DNA of 64,000 nucleotides. Origin: a virus. A program made the position numbers and the translations under genes. Below, one piece after another: positions 40,029-47,917 of this stretch. Each line of letters starts with the position of its first letter. Position 1 is the first letter of the stretch. The DNA lies in IMG/VR virus record IMGVR_UViG_3300043811_000176, positions 1-64,000 of that record; one strand, written 5' to 3'. The notes beneath the pieces are model-generated. The model was not told where the DNA came from, made no database searches, and saw only the letters and a list, made by a program, of their open reading frames with translations.

Positions 40029-40411
40029 GCAGCCATTCCCGGCATCTGCGGCTGGCCCTGCTGCCCTTGAGGTTTCATGAGCTGCTGATTGGTCTGCGAC
40101 GCCTGCATGTTCTTCATAGCCATCTGATCGATCGCATTGCGCTCGGACGCCTGCGTGTTCGACCCCGCCGGAACGTGCTTCAGTCCCATTTCAATCATTT
40201 TGTTGATGGTCTTGCCGAGGTCGGTCGCGCCGGCCATCGGCAAGAGATCCATCAGGTTTTTGATCACCAGCCCCAGGCGCTGCATCGCAGCCGCTTCATA
40301 CCCCTTGTTGGGAGTCGGACCCGTCGCCGAGCTTACTCCCATCGGAGGGGATTGCGTCTGCTGCGGTCGGGGAAGCCCCGAGCCTGCAGGCATGGGCATG
40401 GCGTCAGGCAT
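40025..40411 (-). CDS. Met/Pro/Gln-rich virion-region protein (128 aa)
   Basis: Pro/Met-rich N-terminus, a helical centre (AMQRLGLVIKNLMDLLPMAG, then LGKTINKMIEMGLKHV) and a Met/Gln-rich tail (QLMKPQGQQGQPQMPGMAA). Small Met/Gln-rich proteins of this kind are common between portal and scaffold genes; likely a head protein. Confidence 0.55.
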   Translation of the reverse strand: MPDAMPMPAGSGLPRPQQTQSPPMGVSSATGPTPNKGYEAAAMQRLGLVIKNLMDLLPMAGATDLGKTINKMIEMGLKHVPAGSNTQASERNAIDQMAMKNMQASQTNQQLMKPQGQQGQPQMPGMAA

Positions 40412-40412
40412 G

Positions 40413-40451
40413 TTACCGGCGGCCCTTGCGCCCCTTGCGTCGATTACGCAT
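40413..40451 (-). CDS. 12-residue Arg/Lys-rich mini-ORF
   Basis: MRNRRKGRKGRR with GGAGACTTCCG upstream of the ATG. The stop lies 2 nt before the next start. Highly basic peptides of this size recur in phages before head genes; translation is plausible, function unknown. Confidence 0.4.
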   Translation of the reverse strand: MRNRRKGRKGRR

Positions 40452-40545
40452 CGGAAGTCTCCTGGTTAGGGGGTTGGTCCAAAACACGCGAATTATCCGA
40501 CACTTGGCGAGAGTGGCCCACGTGGTTTGATAAGACCGAGGCGGG

Positions 40546-40574
40546 TTGCAACAGATCAAAAAAGCGGCTAGGTT
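40546..40574 (+). promoter_or_regulatory. Promoter for a plus-strand HTH gene, possible leaderless mRNA
   Basis: TTGCAA (40546-40551), 17-nt spacer, TAGGTT (40569-40574). The predicted start lies at about 40581, 2 nt before the ATG at 40583, so the transcript may lack a leader. Closely resembles the site at 58837-58865 (TTGCTA-17-TAGGGT). Confidence 0.5.
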
Positions 40575-40582
40575 GCGACAAC

Positions 40583-40798
40583 ATGGTCGACGGAACGGCA
40601 ACGCGCTGGCTCACGCCCAAGCAAATCTGCGCCGACATGGGCGTGCATTACGACGCCTTCAGGCGCATCCTGCGCCGCGGCGACGGCCCTAAATTCAAGC
40701 GCTATGGAGCGCGCTACCTGATCCGGAAGGACTGGTACGAAGAGTGGATCGAGACGAATGATGTTAGACCGCAAAACACTAGAGCAGCAGCTGGCTGA
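40583..40798 (+). CDS. Excisionase/MerR-type HTH protein (71 aa)
   Basis: WLTPKQICADMGVHYDAFRR then ILRRGDGPKFKRYGARYLI and RKDWYEEWIETN: the pattern of a small excisionase-like winged HTH protein (I-C-x-x-M-G-V-x-Y-D-A-F, then G-x-x-Y-L-I-R wing). First gene of a four-gene plus-strand cluster lying against the late operon. ATG 40583 is preferred because the longer frame overlaps the intergenic promoter. May act as a repressor or as a directionality factor for the serine recombinase at 51 kb (untested). Confidence 0.65.
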   Translation: MVDGTATRWLTPKQICADMGVHYDAFRRILRRGDGPKFKRYGARYLIRKDWYEEWIETNDVRPQNTRAAAG

Positions 40799-40991
40799 AT
40801 ACGTTAAATTGACGCCAGCACCTGCCCCGGCACCGCCAGTTATCGTAAGTCCAATGACGCGCGCCGAAGCAATCGAATGGATCAAGAGTATAGCGGCTGC
40901 GTTCAAGTCGGAATTTTGTTGCACCGACAAGCATCACCAAGAAGTAAACTTGGAACTAGTCGAAGTTCTCAAATGGATCAAAGAGGAATAA
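40758..40991 (+). CDS. Small Pro/Ala helical protein (77 aa)
   Basis: LEQQLAEYVKLTPAPAPAPP then AEAIEWIKSIAAAFKSEFCC, and a Glu-rich helix end. Overlaps the HTH gene by 41 nt in another frame. No family recognised; included because it is in a tight cluster. Confidence 0.5.
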   Translation: MMLDRKTLEQQLAEYVKLTPAPAPAPPVIVSPMTRAEAIEWIKSIAAAFKSEFCCTDKHHQEVNLELVEVLKWIKEE

Positions 40992-40994
40992 AAG

Positions 40995-41393
40995 ATGTTC
41001 AGCCTGACAATCGTTTTCGGACCCGGCCCGATGGTGTGGACGTTGATGTTCAAGACAGAAGAAAAACTAAAATTCGCCCTTGAAGAACTCGCCTTTCGAT
41101 CTACAGACGGGCACGCTGGCCACAAAGAAGCATTTTGCGTTACGGACGATTTCGGACAGAATTGCGCGATCCGAGATGCTCAAGTTCACGGCTTCATGTC
41201 CGAAAATCTCGACGAATCCAAGCATGCCCACATCGAGCGCGCACTTCACCAAGCCCGCACCAAGATCACCGCCGACAAGCTGGCCGAAGTCGATCCCGTC
41301 ATCAAGGAAGCCGCTCGGCGCCAGCAAGGCGGGATGCCGATGATCCAGCCGATGCACGCAATGCCGGGGCCGAACGGACGCTTTCCATCGTGA
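40995..41393 (+). CDS. Conserved phage protein of portal region type (132 aa)
   Basis: MFSLTIVFGPGPMVWTLMFK, then CVTDDFGQNCAIRDAQVHGF, and a helix HIERALHQARTKITADKLAE; ends MIQPMHAMPGPNGRFPS. The V-T-D-D-F-G-Q-x-x-x-I motif followed by an amphipathic helix and Pro/Met tail is a pattern I associate with small proteins next to phage portal genes. On the plus strand here, unlike the surrounding virion genes. Confidence 0.55.
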   Translation: MFSLTIVFGPGPMVWTLMFKTEEKLKFALEELAFRSTDGHAGHKEAFCVTDDFGQNCAIRDAQVHGFMSENLDESKHAHIERALHQARTKITADKLAEVDPVIKEAARRQQGGMPMIQPMHAMPGPNGRFPS

Positions 41394-41752
41394 ACCGGCG
41401 CGAATTCATTAAGGGAGCGCTTGCCGCGTGGGCAGCGCTCCCGATTGCCAAGATCACGCCCTCTATCGCGATGATAAGTCCCAACTATCTGGTCGAGCTG
41501 ACAGCAATAACCCGAAAGGCATTTTTGCCGAGGCTATCGCAATACTGCACGCACACCATCCTTTACCACACAGAAGACGTGCCGCTGGAATTCAACGGAT
41601 TCCAAATGCTTCTACCGACCTCCACATCCGACATCAACGGCGCCCGCCTCCCAACTGCTTCGCCAGAACCTTCTCGGCCGCCTCCGGATTCTCCGACATC
41701 AGCTGCCGAATCATCGCCTGCTTCTCCTTCGCCGCTTCGCGGTTCTGATTGA
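41390..41752 (+). CDS. Twin-arginine-leader protein carrying a capsid-arm-like segment
   Basis: GTG 41390 overlaps the upstream stop (GTGA). Residues 1-21 (MNRREFIKGALAAWAALPIA) look like a twin-arginine leader. Residues 36-49 read ELTAITRKAFLPRL; capsid residues 18-31 read ELTAATRRAFVPRL (11 of 14 identical), though most codons differ. Residues about 83-120 are antisense to the portal 3' end, so the natural C-terminus may be shorter. Function unknown; see the findings for possible roles. Confidence 0.5.
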   Translation: MNRREFIKGALAAWAALPIAKITPSIAMISPNYLVELTAITRKAFLPRLSQYCTHTILYHTEDVPLEFNGFQMLLPTSTSDINGARLPTASPEPSRPPPDSPTSAAESSPASPSPLRGSD

Positions 41753-43379
41753 GCGCATCCTGCACATTCGGAAACGGCATGTTATTGAGAACGTACTCAG
41801 CTTGCACCAAACCTTTGGAATGCGCCGCCATGATCAATTGCGCGTTCTCGTCCGAGAAGATCGGCGATGAAGAATGCGAATCCACGGTGACACGCCAATC
41901 CTCGGGCATGTCGGTCAGCTTGAATTCCGTCTCGCGTACATCCTGAATCGTATCGGCCTTGGTCCAGTAGACCGAATCGTCTTTGGCTTCTTTGATTTCC
42001 AACGCGAGATCGCCCGCAACTGCGCAATTGCGCTCGGCGATCAATGCGCGATCGCGCAGCGTCGGCGACCCTGTCTTCATGAGAGTTCCGGCATGCGCTC
42101 CCGCTCGCACCCCCTGCTCGCCTTGTCCCTGCATGATCGGCGGAAAGCCCGCGTTGATATCCATCTGCTCGATCACGAACTTGATTACCGGCAACAATTC
42201 CGGCGGGAAACTAGGCGTCATGTCCTCGATCTTGGAATTAGAATCGAGGTTGCCGAACCCGGCCATTCGCATCTGGCCGTACAGTTCATCGGTGATACGA
42301 TTCTCGCCGACAAAGAAAAGGATCTTGTCGACCTGGACCCCGATCAAACGGCGCATGTCGTCCAGCAAACCAGCCAGGAGCGACTGCGGCTCAGCCATGT
42401 TGACGAGTTCAGACTTGCCCCAGAACCATCCAGAAGTCTCGTTGACCTGTATCGACCGATACGGTTGGCAATGCGACATAAGCCCAAGAAGATTGGAATG
42501 CTTGAGCACCTTCCCGCCCATGGCGGGAGGCGAAATCAAAATATCCGGCTCGATCAACTGAATCGTGACGTAATCATCCTGCCCCTGCACCCACAACTCG
42601 TGCATAGTCACCGTCTCGGCAGCGACTTGCGGCCCCATGATCTGGAACGAACCCCCGCTCGACACGTTAACCATCCCTCCCGGAAGCGTCCCCGAGAATC
42701 CGTTGGGATTATTAGTCTGGAGCTGACTGGTCGAAAGCACCTGGTGAAAGAACGACTGGTTCGCATCCTGCGTCTGCCCCGGTGCAGCGTGCGCGCGGAT
42801 GCGCTCGAACAGCTTGACGGCGTTATCCTGATGCCAAATGCGGCGCCAAACTTCAGGAAGCGTCAACGATGTCGTCTCGCAGAGCGCTTCCTGGAGCGAA
42901 ATGTCGGACTCGGATTCCTTGTAGACTCCAAAATTCCACGGCATGACCAACTTGGCGTATTGCTTGGAAACTTCACCTTTGCCCTCGGATTGCGCCCACT
43001 GCTTGAGTCCGCACCAGCCGTATTTGAGGGCCTCGAACACGCCGCGACCAAAGAGGATATCGGTCGACGATCGGTCCCACTGACGTGTCAACTGCAAAGC
43101 AGCGACACGAGCCTGATCCAAGTTCTTCTTGGGATACATCCGATCGAAATCGACCGAGAATTTGAGTTCGACCGGCGAGAAAATGTGCGCCGCCGCGCGC
43201 GCTAAGTGCGGATCGATCTTGTTGATCAATGCCTTCTGACCGTCATAACGACCAGTTTCGGCGATCTGGTTGAGGCTCATATAATAAGCCGAACGCGATG
43301 CTGCCGACACCCGGCACTGCTCCACCATCTGCCGAGCGAAGGTGCGAAGCGCGTTGAGTTCGGTCGGGACTTCGATCAT
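41634..43379 (-). CDS. Portal protein (581 aa)
   Basis: ATG 43379 with the terminase side genes upstream. Pattern typical of short-tailed phage portals: LIGVQVDKILFFVGENRITD, DMTPSFPPELLPVIKFVIEQ, MDINAGFPPIMQGQGEQG and RAGAHAGTLMKTGSPTLR, then a helical C-terminus (NAQLIMAAHSKGLVQAEYVL; AMIRQLMSENPEAAEK). Forms the dodecameric DNA entry ring. Ends tail-to-tail overlapping the 41390 ORF by 119 nt. Confidence 0.85.
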   Translation of the reverse strand: MIEVPTELNALRTFARQMVEQCRVSAASRSAYYMSLNQIAETGRYDGQKALINKIDPHLARAAAHIFSPVELKFSVDFDRMYPKKNLDQARVAALQLTRQWDRSSTDILFGRGVFEALKYGWCGLKQWAQSEGKGEVSKQYAKLVMPWNFGVYKESESDISLQEALCETTSLTLPEVWRRIWHQDNAVKLFERIRAHAAPGQTQDANQSFFHQVLSTSQLQTNNPNGFSGTLPGGMVNVSSGGSFQIMGPQVAAETVTMHELWVQGQDDYVTIQLIEPDILISPPAMGGKVLKHSNLLGLMSHCQPYRSIQVNETSGWFWGKSELVNMAEPQSLLAGLLDDMRRLIGVQVDKILFFVGENRITDELYGQMRMAGFGNLDSNSKIEDMTPSFPPELLPVIKFVIEQMDINAGFPPIMQGQGEQGVRAGAHAGTLMKTGSPTLRDRALIAERNCAVAGDLALEIKEAKDDSVYWTKADTIQDVRETEFKLTDMPEDWRVTVDSHSSSPIFSDENAQLIMAAHSKGLVQAEYVLNNMPFPNVQDALNQNREAAKEKQAMIRQLMSENPEAAEKVLAKQLGGGRR

Positions 43380-43380
43380 T

Positions 43381-43983
43381 TTATACTCGGGGCCTGTAAT
43401 TCGCGGCAAACATCTCATTCGCCGGTCGACTGACGGTCGCGTCAGGCCCCATGCGCTCACCGTGCGCCTGATTGAGCGTGCGTTGCATCTTGGCGCCCAC
43501 ATTAGGCATAATTGAGCCTTTAACCCCCTCTGCAATGTGCCCGCTCGCTACGCCGGCTCCAAAATGCAGCCCCGCTTCGCCTCCACCTGCACCAAAACCG
43601 AACATGGAATTGGGATTCACCGCGGCGATGGCATCCATCTGCCGGGTCACGTCGTTATCGACCGGTATCGCGGCAATGTCCCCCTGCTTCATATTGTCGC
43701 GGAGGTTGGTGATTTTCAAGCCCGACATCTCGGACGGCGAGCAGCCCGCCTGCTCGGCGGCAGCATACATCCGGTCTTCGGACGACTTTTCCATCGCCCT
43801 GTAGACGCCGTCGCTACAACGTGTTGAAAAGCTTAGAATATTCGGTACGACGACATCGGCGTCATCGCGATCGTGGCCAACATAGGCGCCGCACTCGGGG
43901 CAATCCCTGGGGTAGGGCTCCGAGACCGCGAGCCAGCGAAACTTGGTCTTGCACATAGGGCAGCGGATGACGACGGCCATCAA
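43381..43983 (-). CDS. Zinc-ribbon virion-region protein (200 aa)
   Basis: N-terminal CPMCKTKFRW and CPECGAYVGH form a zinc ribbon. A middle region (YRAMEKSSEDRMYAAAEQAG) and a Gly/Ala-rich part (MFGFGAGGGEAGLHFGAGVA) follow, then a basic tail. Located between terminase and portal. Similar proteins are common in short-tailed soil phages; function unknown. Confidence 0.65.
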   Translation of the reverse strand: MMAVVIRCPMCKTKFRWLAVSEPYPRDCPECGAYVGHDRDDADVVVPNILSFSTRCSDGVYRAMEKSSEDRMYAAAEQAGCSPSEMSGLKITNLRDNMKQGDIAAIPVDNDVTRQMDAIAAVNPNSMFGFGAGGGEAGLHFGAGVASGHIAEGVKGSIMPNVGAKMQRTLNQAHGERMGPDATVSRPANEMFAANYRPRV

Positions 43984-44192
43984 TACCTCCGAATCAACAC
44001 TTCCTCGATTGCTGCCCGACGCTTCACAAGCATGATTTTCAGCTCCTCATCTACACTTGGCGGCACCTTCGTATCCCCCGAAAGCCAACGTCGCACCGTA
44101 CGATCGCTGACCGATAGCGCCTTCGCCAACTCAGTCTGCCAACGAACCCCAAATAGCAACTCTCCGAATTTGCGCAGACGATTCGACACCAT
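43980..44192 (-). CDS. Small HTH DNA-binding protein (70 aa)
   Basis: FGVRWQTELAKALSVSDRTV RRWL is a helix-turn-helix of XRE/transposase type, preceded by a basic helix and followed by a Lys/Arg-rich tail. A DNA-binding protein between terminase and portal could be a small terminase-like packaging-site recogniser, or a regulator. ATGA overlap with the zinc gene. Confidence 0.65.
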   Translation of the reverse strand: MVSNRLRKFGELLFGVRWQTELAKALSVSDRTVRRWLSGDTKVPPSVDEELKIMLVKRRAAIEEVLIRRY

Positions 44193-44208
44193 CGACGCCT
44201 CCGACTTG

Positions 44209-44442
44209 TTACAGGCCGCCGAAGCCAGTAAATTGACCCTGCACCATCAGTGAGTTTACCACAACTTTATCCATATGAGTCTGGCGTGGAGACCCGTTCC
44301 ACAGTTCTTCCCGAGTTTGCACCAAAGTGCCGACTTTAGCACCGCCAATTTCTTGCGACACCCATGGCGGATTCTTAACAACCTCTTGCACCGCTACCGG
44401 CACCGCAGTAAGCCAACCGAACAACGTTCTACGATTCAACAC
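44209..44442 (-). CDS. Twin-arginine-leader protein ending in a capsid-arm motif (77 aa)
   Basis: GTG 44442 is preceded by GGAGGTATTGAG. The N-terminus MLNRRTLFGWLTAVPVAVQ has an R-R-x-L-F leader resembling the 41390 product (MNRREFIKGALAAWAALPI). The last residues 66-76 are MVQGQFTGFGG; the capsid arm has MVQGQFTGYGG at 68-78 (10 of 11 identical). Six of the shared codons differ synonymously, so this is not a recent DNA copy. Location between terminase and portal. Function unknown. Confidence 0.55.
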   Translation of the reverse strand: MLNRRTLFGWLTAVPVAVQEVVKNPPWVSQEIGGAKVGTLVQTREELWNGSPRQTHMDKVVVNSLMVQGQFTGFGGL

Positions 44443-44443
44443 C

Positions 44444-46375
44444 TCAATACCTCCGACCTTGTCCGTAACGCCATGCTTGCCGATTCATCGCCACGGCCTC
44501 CTGCCGGCGCGCAGCGCCCTTGGCCGCGAAGAAATTGTCAAGGTTATTCTGATTGAAAAGCGCCACCTGGTCAAGAATCGACAGACGCTGTCGGGCTTCC
44601 TCCGCGGCGCGCGTGCGGCGCTGCCCGACGAGCCCTTGCCGGATCTTGGTCGCCCAGTAGTAATTGGCGAGCGCCATCGCCACCGCGCGATCGTCACGAA
44701 GCGAGGTCGGAGCGCCAATCGAATCTCCATCGCGCGAGATCGATCGCAATTCCTCGATCAGGTCGAGCGAGCGGATACGAAGCTTGCCGGCCGAGGCGAT
44801 ATCCCGGAGCTGCTCCATGATCGTGATCTTCAAACGCGTATTCGTGAGCCAGTGATAATTGTATCCGGCGCCCATCGAATCCGGACGCGTGTATATGTAA
44901 GTCCGTACATTCCTGAAAATGTTTGCGAGTCCCTGCTCCTCTACGGATTTGCGAGCGCTCGGCGAGTTCTCGATATAGAACTTCAAAGCTTTGATCTCGT
45001 TGAAGACGGCGGTTCCAGGACCGTTGAGTTCGAGGATGTATCGGCACTCGGCCCGAGGACTGGCGCCGTACCAACCCATGAGTGCGGCCAAGGTCCATGC
45101 GAGGTGTCTTGTAGTTTGAAGGGGCCAGGCGTACTCGGCGACTTGATCAACTCCATCGGCATAACATCGGAGCACCTCGATAGCCGAGTTGCAGTTATTC
45201 TCGTTTTCTCCGTAGGCGGGATCGAGTGCAAAGACATATACTCCCTCCGAATTAGGCTCCTCCCACACCTTCAACTCCGTCGAAGGGAGGTTGTTGGCGC
45301 GATAAACCTTCATGTCGACGAATTCCTCGCCGGCCACGAAAAGATAAGGCTGGAACTTCTTGTTGACGTACTTGTTGGTGATGTCGGTCAGGTTGTTGGA
45401 AGCGAAGAAAACCGAGCCGGTTTGCTGGAAGCTCTCTTCCTCCGTCCAGGGCTGCTCCTGAATTCGCAGCGCATTACCTTCAAAATTAAAATCGCTGCCC
45501 TCCTGATCCGCCTGCCCGAGGCTGGGATTCATCTTGCGGCGATACCAGGCAAGCTGCTCGATATCGACATCAACGTCGTACCGTTCCTTCACCTCCTTGA
45601 TCTTGGCTGCTTCCTTGGCGGTCGGAGGATCCTTGGCGTAAAGATGATAATCGATATCGGCAGGCGTGATGCGCTGCGTACCCTTGCTCCACCAACCGAG
45701 GAAAATGCACTTACAGTGCATGGGATCGCTGCGCGCATCCTTCCAAAGCGTCCACCAGCGATTAAAACCGCGTGCCGTCGATTCGTAGATGTAAAGCCGG
45801 TCAGGGTTGATGTCGGAGAGCGAGTTCTCGAAGGCTTCGAGACCTTCGTCGTTATCCCAGGAACAAAGCTCGGACAAGTGCGCCACGGACAGACCGACCG
45901 ATCGCCCGAGCGTTCCCGACGTCTTGGACTTCTTGACGCCGGCCGACATGAACAGAACCTTGGAATCGTTGGCAAGCGCCAAGCCGGTGCGGTTGTTCGA
46001 AGTGATGGCAGGAAAGCGAAGCGCGGGCGGAAGGTCGTTGATCATTACCTCCAGCTCGGCGCGGGACTCGGACTTATTCGAATCCGTGTCGAAGACGATC
46101 GCACCCTTTAGCCCCTTGTGCACGCCAAGGAAAAATATGATCAGAGCGCGGATGATCGTCGAGATGCCGAGCTGACGGGACTTGAGAATATAAATCTTGT
46201 GAATGCCGGCTTCGAGAGCGTCAAAAATCTGGGTGATGACATCGATCTGTCCCTGGTACAGGTTGTCGCCAAGGCAAATCTGCCCCGCGTCCTTCGAATT
46301 AACGAAGCAGCTGCGAAGGTAAATGTAGAACGCAGTCTCGACGCGGTCTCGTTTAAGTGCTGACCAGCCTGCCAT
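44444..46375 (-). CDS. Terminase large subunit (643 aa)
   Basis: ATPase: YILKSRQLGISTIIRAL (Walker A), AHLSELCSWD (Walker B-like with Glu), ESTARG (coupling). Nuclease: FALDPAYGENENN, YILELNGPG and SLRDDRAVAMALANY, the RNase H-like metal-binding Asp/Glu set. Packages DNA through the portal and cuts at the end. Downstream genes follow in packaging-region order. No recognisable small terminase subunit adjoins; the HTH gene at 43980 is a weak candidate. Confidence 0.95.
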   Translation of the reverse strand: MAGWSALKRDRVETAFYIYLRSCFVNSKDAGQICLGDNLYQGQIDVITQIFDALEAGIHKIYILKSRQLGISTIIRALIIFFLGVHKGLKGAIVFDTDSNKSESRAELEVMINDLPPALRFPAITSNNRTGLALANDSKVLFMSAGVKKSKTSGTLGRSVGLSVAHLSELCSWDNDEGLEAFENSLSDINPDRLYIYESTARGFNRWWTLWKDARSDPMHCKCIFLGWWSKGTQRITPADIDYHLYAKDPPTAKEAAKIKEVKERYDVDVDIEQLAWYRRKMNPSLGQADQEGSDFNFEGNALRIQEQPWTEEESFQQTGSVFFASNNLTDITNKYVNKKFQPYLFVAGEEFVDMKVYRANNLPSTELKVWEEPNSEGVYVFALDPAYGENENNCNSAIEVLRCYADGVDQVAEYAWPLQTTRHLAWTLAALMGWYGASPRAECRYILELNGPGTAVFNEIKALKFYIENSPSARKSVEEQGLANIFRNVRTYIYTRPDSMGAGYNYHWLTNTRLKITIMEQLRDIASAGKLRIRSLDLIEELRSISRDGDSIGAPTSLRDDRAVAMALANYYWATKIRQGLVGQRRTRAAEEARQRLSILDQVALFNQNNLDNFFAAKGAARRQEAVAMNRQAWRYGQGRRY

Positions 46376-46392
46376 TCCGGCAGGTTAGCAGG

Positions 46393-46659
46393 TCAACGGA
46401 ACCCCTGCAACCGACGCTGCTGGTCCTTGAGTTCCTCCAATTGAAGCTGGAGCTTCGTCTGGATCGTCGAATAGAACTGGGCGAGATCGCCCTTGGGGTC
46501 CACGACCAGGAACTCGATCGGATCGACACTACCGGGAGGTACGATCACGCACGCGCCGCCGAATTCCGCGGGATTGCGCTCGATGCGGTCGGCCATGGCG
46601 CGGAACCGATCCGCCAGCTTTCGGTCGAGGGCCTCGATGAGGGGTTGGCCGTCGTTCAT
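46393..46659 (-). CDS. Small helical protein (88 aa)
   Basis: MNDGQPLIEALDRKLADRFR then FLVVDPKGDLAQFYSTIQTK and a coil (LQLQLEELKDQQRRLQGF). Immediately upstream of terminase. The coil could mediate oligomer formation as in small terminases, but no DNA-binding motif is visible. Confidence 0.55.
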   Translation of the reverse strand: MNDGQPLIEALDRKLADRFRAMADRIERNPAEFGGACVIVPPGSVDPIEFLVVDPKGDLAQFYSTIQTKLQLQLEELKDQQRRLQGFR

Positions 46660-46961
46660 GTCAACCTCTCTTTGTGCTTCTCGACGACCTTCGCGAGCTT
46701 CTTCTGAACTTGCTCGTCGAGCTTCGCGCCTTCAATATCGAAGCATCGAGCCAAGAGTTCCAGGTACACGCGAATATCGGCAAGCTCGTCCCTGATTTCT
46801 TCCGTGAGATCGGCGCCGTCCCGCCACCGCTTCTTAATCATGTTAGCGAGTTCGCCGGCCTCTCCGCACAAGGCCAGTGCTAGAAATCGTTCGTCCTCGG
46901 AGGCATATGAAGGAAACAGGTGTTTAGTCATGCGCTCGTGCAACGAGTAGATATCGATCAT
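46656..46961 (-). CDS. MazG-like nucleotide pyrophosphohydrolase
   Basis: 101 residues with the MazG signature: ALALCGEAGELANMIKK (E-x-x-E metal site) then EIRDELADIRVYLELLA (E-x-x-D). Helical all-alpha NTP pyrophosphatase family. Phage MazG proteins hydrolyse (d)NTPs or alarmones and may influence host stress signalling. ATG 46961 chosen with AAAGGATACGGC; GTG 47063 would add 34 residues and overlap the KTSC gene. Confidence 0.85.
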   Translation of the reverse strand: MIDIYSLHERMTKHLFPSYASEDERFLALALCGEAGELANMIKKRWRDGADLTEEIRDELADIRVYLELLARCFDIEGAKLDEQVQKKLAKVVEKHKERLT

Positions 46962-47059
46962 GCCGTATCCTTTCCAGCCTCTACCGCCAGACGCAACTCG
47001 CGCCCGTATTAATTCGTACGCGATCGACGCTTTTTCGAAGATCATCGCTTGCGTCGTAA

Positions 47060-47275
47060 TCACCGATAGCTGTGTCCATAATATGGTTTTATCTCGCTAT
47101 TGAGCATTGCCCCAACCGAAGGCGCATTGGCAACGCGGAGCGCCACATCCTCGGGCACACCCTCGTAAGCGGAGACCTTGCCCGATTTAGACCAAGTTAT
47201 GAGCAGCTCGCCTGTGTCAGAATCAAATCCGACCTCGCTGACGACGGACGAATAAACGGATTGGGACCAGCTCAT
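47060..47275 (-). CDS. KTSC-domain protein (71 aa)
   Basis: VYSSVVSEVGFDSDTGELLI then ITWSKSGKVSAYEGVPEDVA and PSVGAMLNSEIKPYYGHSYR: the KTSC domain pattern (aromatic strand pair, G-V-P, S-x-G-x-x-x-N-x-x-I-K-x-Y). These small domains occur in phages and next to lysyl-tRNA synthetase-like genes; the role is unclear. Stop overlaps a possible MazG start. Confidence 0.8.
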   Translation of the reverse strand: MSWSQSVYSSVVSEVGFDSDTGELLITWSKSGKVSAYEGVPEDVALRVANAPSVGAMLNSEIKPYYGHSYR

Positions 47276-47333
47276 GTCACCTCCTCGAACTTGTCGAGAA
47301 TGACCTTGGATTTCCCCGTACCCATGTGATCAC

Positions 47334-47519
47334 TCATGGAGTGGCTTCCCAAATCGCGACAAAGATGAGCGTGCAAACAAGCGCCGTAGCAAGAATAGCA
47401 ATGATGATGCCTGGGGCGTGCGAAGGTTCCTCAATCTTGTGGCTTATTTCAGCAATAACTTCCGGTGATATTCCTCGGAACCGCAATTCATCTTCGATAG
47501 TTTTTTTCGTCTTTGCCAT
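47334..47519 (-). CDS. Tail-anchored membrane protein (61 aa)
   Basis: ATG 47519 behind GGAGAATTGG. Acidic/basic N-terminal half (MAKTKKTIEDELRFRGISPE) and a C-terminal membrane helix IIIAILATALVCTLIFVAIW. A longer open frame reaches 47618 with a Gly-rich, Cys-containing stretch and its own AGGAG, so the true start is uncertain. Function unknown. Confidence 0.55.
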   Translation of the reverse strand: MAKTKKTIEDELRFRGISPEVIAEISHKIEEPSHAPGIIIAILATALVCTLIFVAIWEATP

Positions 47520-47647
47520 CCAATTCTCCTCATAGCCGTTGGCCTCCCCGATCGCGCGAAGCCTTCCCGAGCGTCCGCCGGCAAAGTTACCACCACCACA
47601 CGCCGCACCGCCACCCATTTTGCATAACTCCTGTTTTGGCTACACCA

Positions 47648-47713
47648 CTACAGCTCCACAAACCGCGTCGTCTGCGGCTTGGCCAAATACAATTTTTCCC
47701 TGGCCCGCGACAT
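47648..47713 (-). CDS. 21-residue basic mini-ORF with a strong ribosome site
   Basis: Perfect AGGAGG (in TTTAGGAGGCGTTAATG) before MSRAREKLYLAKPQTTRFVE L. The match to the ribosome site is the main evidence; conservation unknown. Confidence 0.4.
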   Translation of the reverse strand: MSRAREKLYLAKPQTTRFVEL

Positions 47714-47917
47714 TAACGCCTCCTAAAGGTGCCGTCTCTCCGGCTGTCACGACTACGGCGCGCTGCAGACCTTCCTCTCAGTCGAACCGCCTTCGCGTCT
47801 GTTACCCTGCCAACCTAGTTGGTCGTCGTTCACCGCGGCCATATCGTGGGCAGTTCACGTCCCGTCGCTAGCGGTTCCTCACGACGGGCTTGCCGGATTC
47901 GAAACCCCGCGGCAGTA
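47714..47917 (-). other. Intergenic region with hairpins, no gene recognised
   Basis: A stretch without a convincing ORF. Hairpin CCCGTCG (47861-47867) pairs with CGACGGG (47882-47888), 14-nt loop, and TGCCG/CGGCA flank a TTCGAAACC sequence that superficially resembles a tRNA T-arm. No T-tract follows in the minus direction. It may hold a processing site or small RNA; nothing definite. Confidence 0.35.

Noticed and set aside
47835-47915. tRNA-like T-arm (TTCGAAACC) between late genes
   Set aside because: No acceptor stem or anticodon arm could be folded around it.
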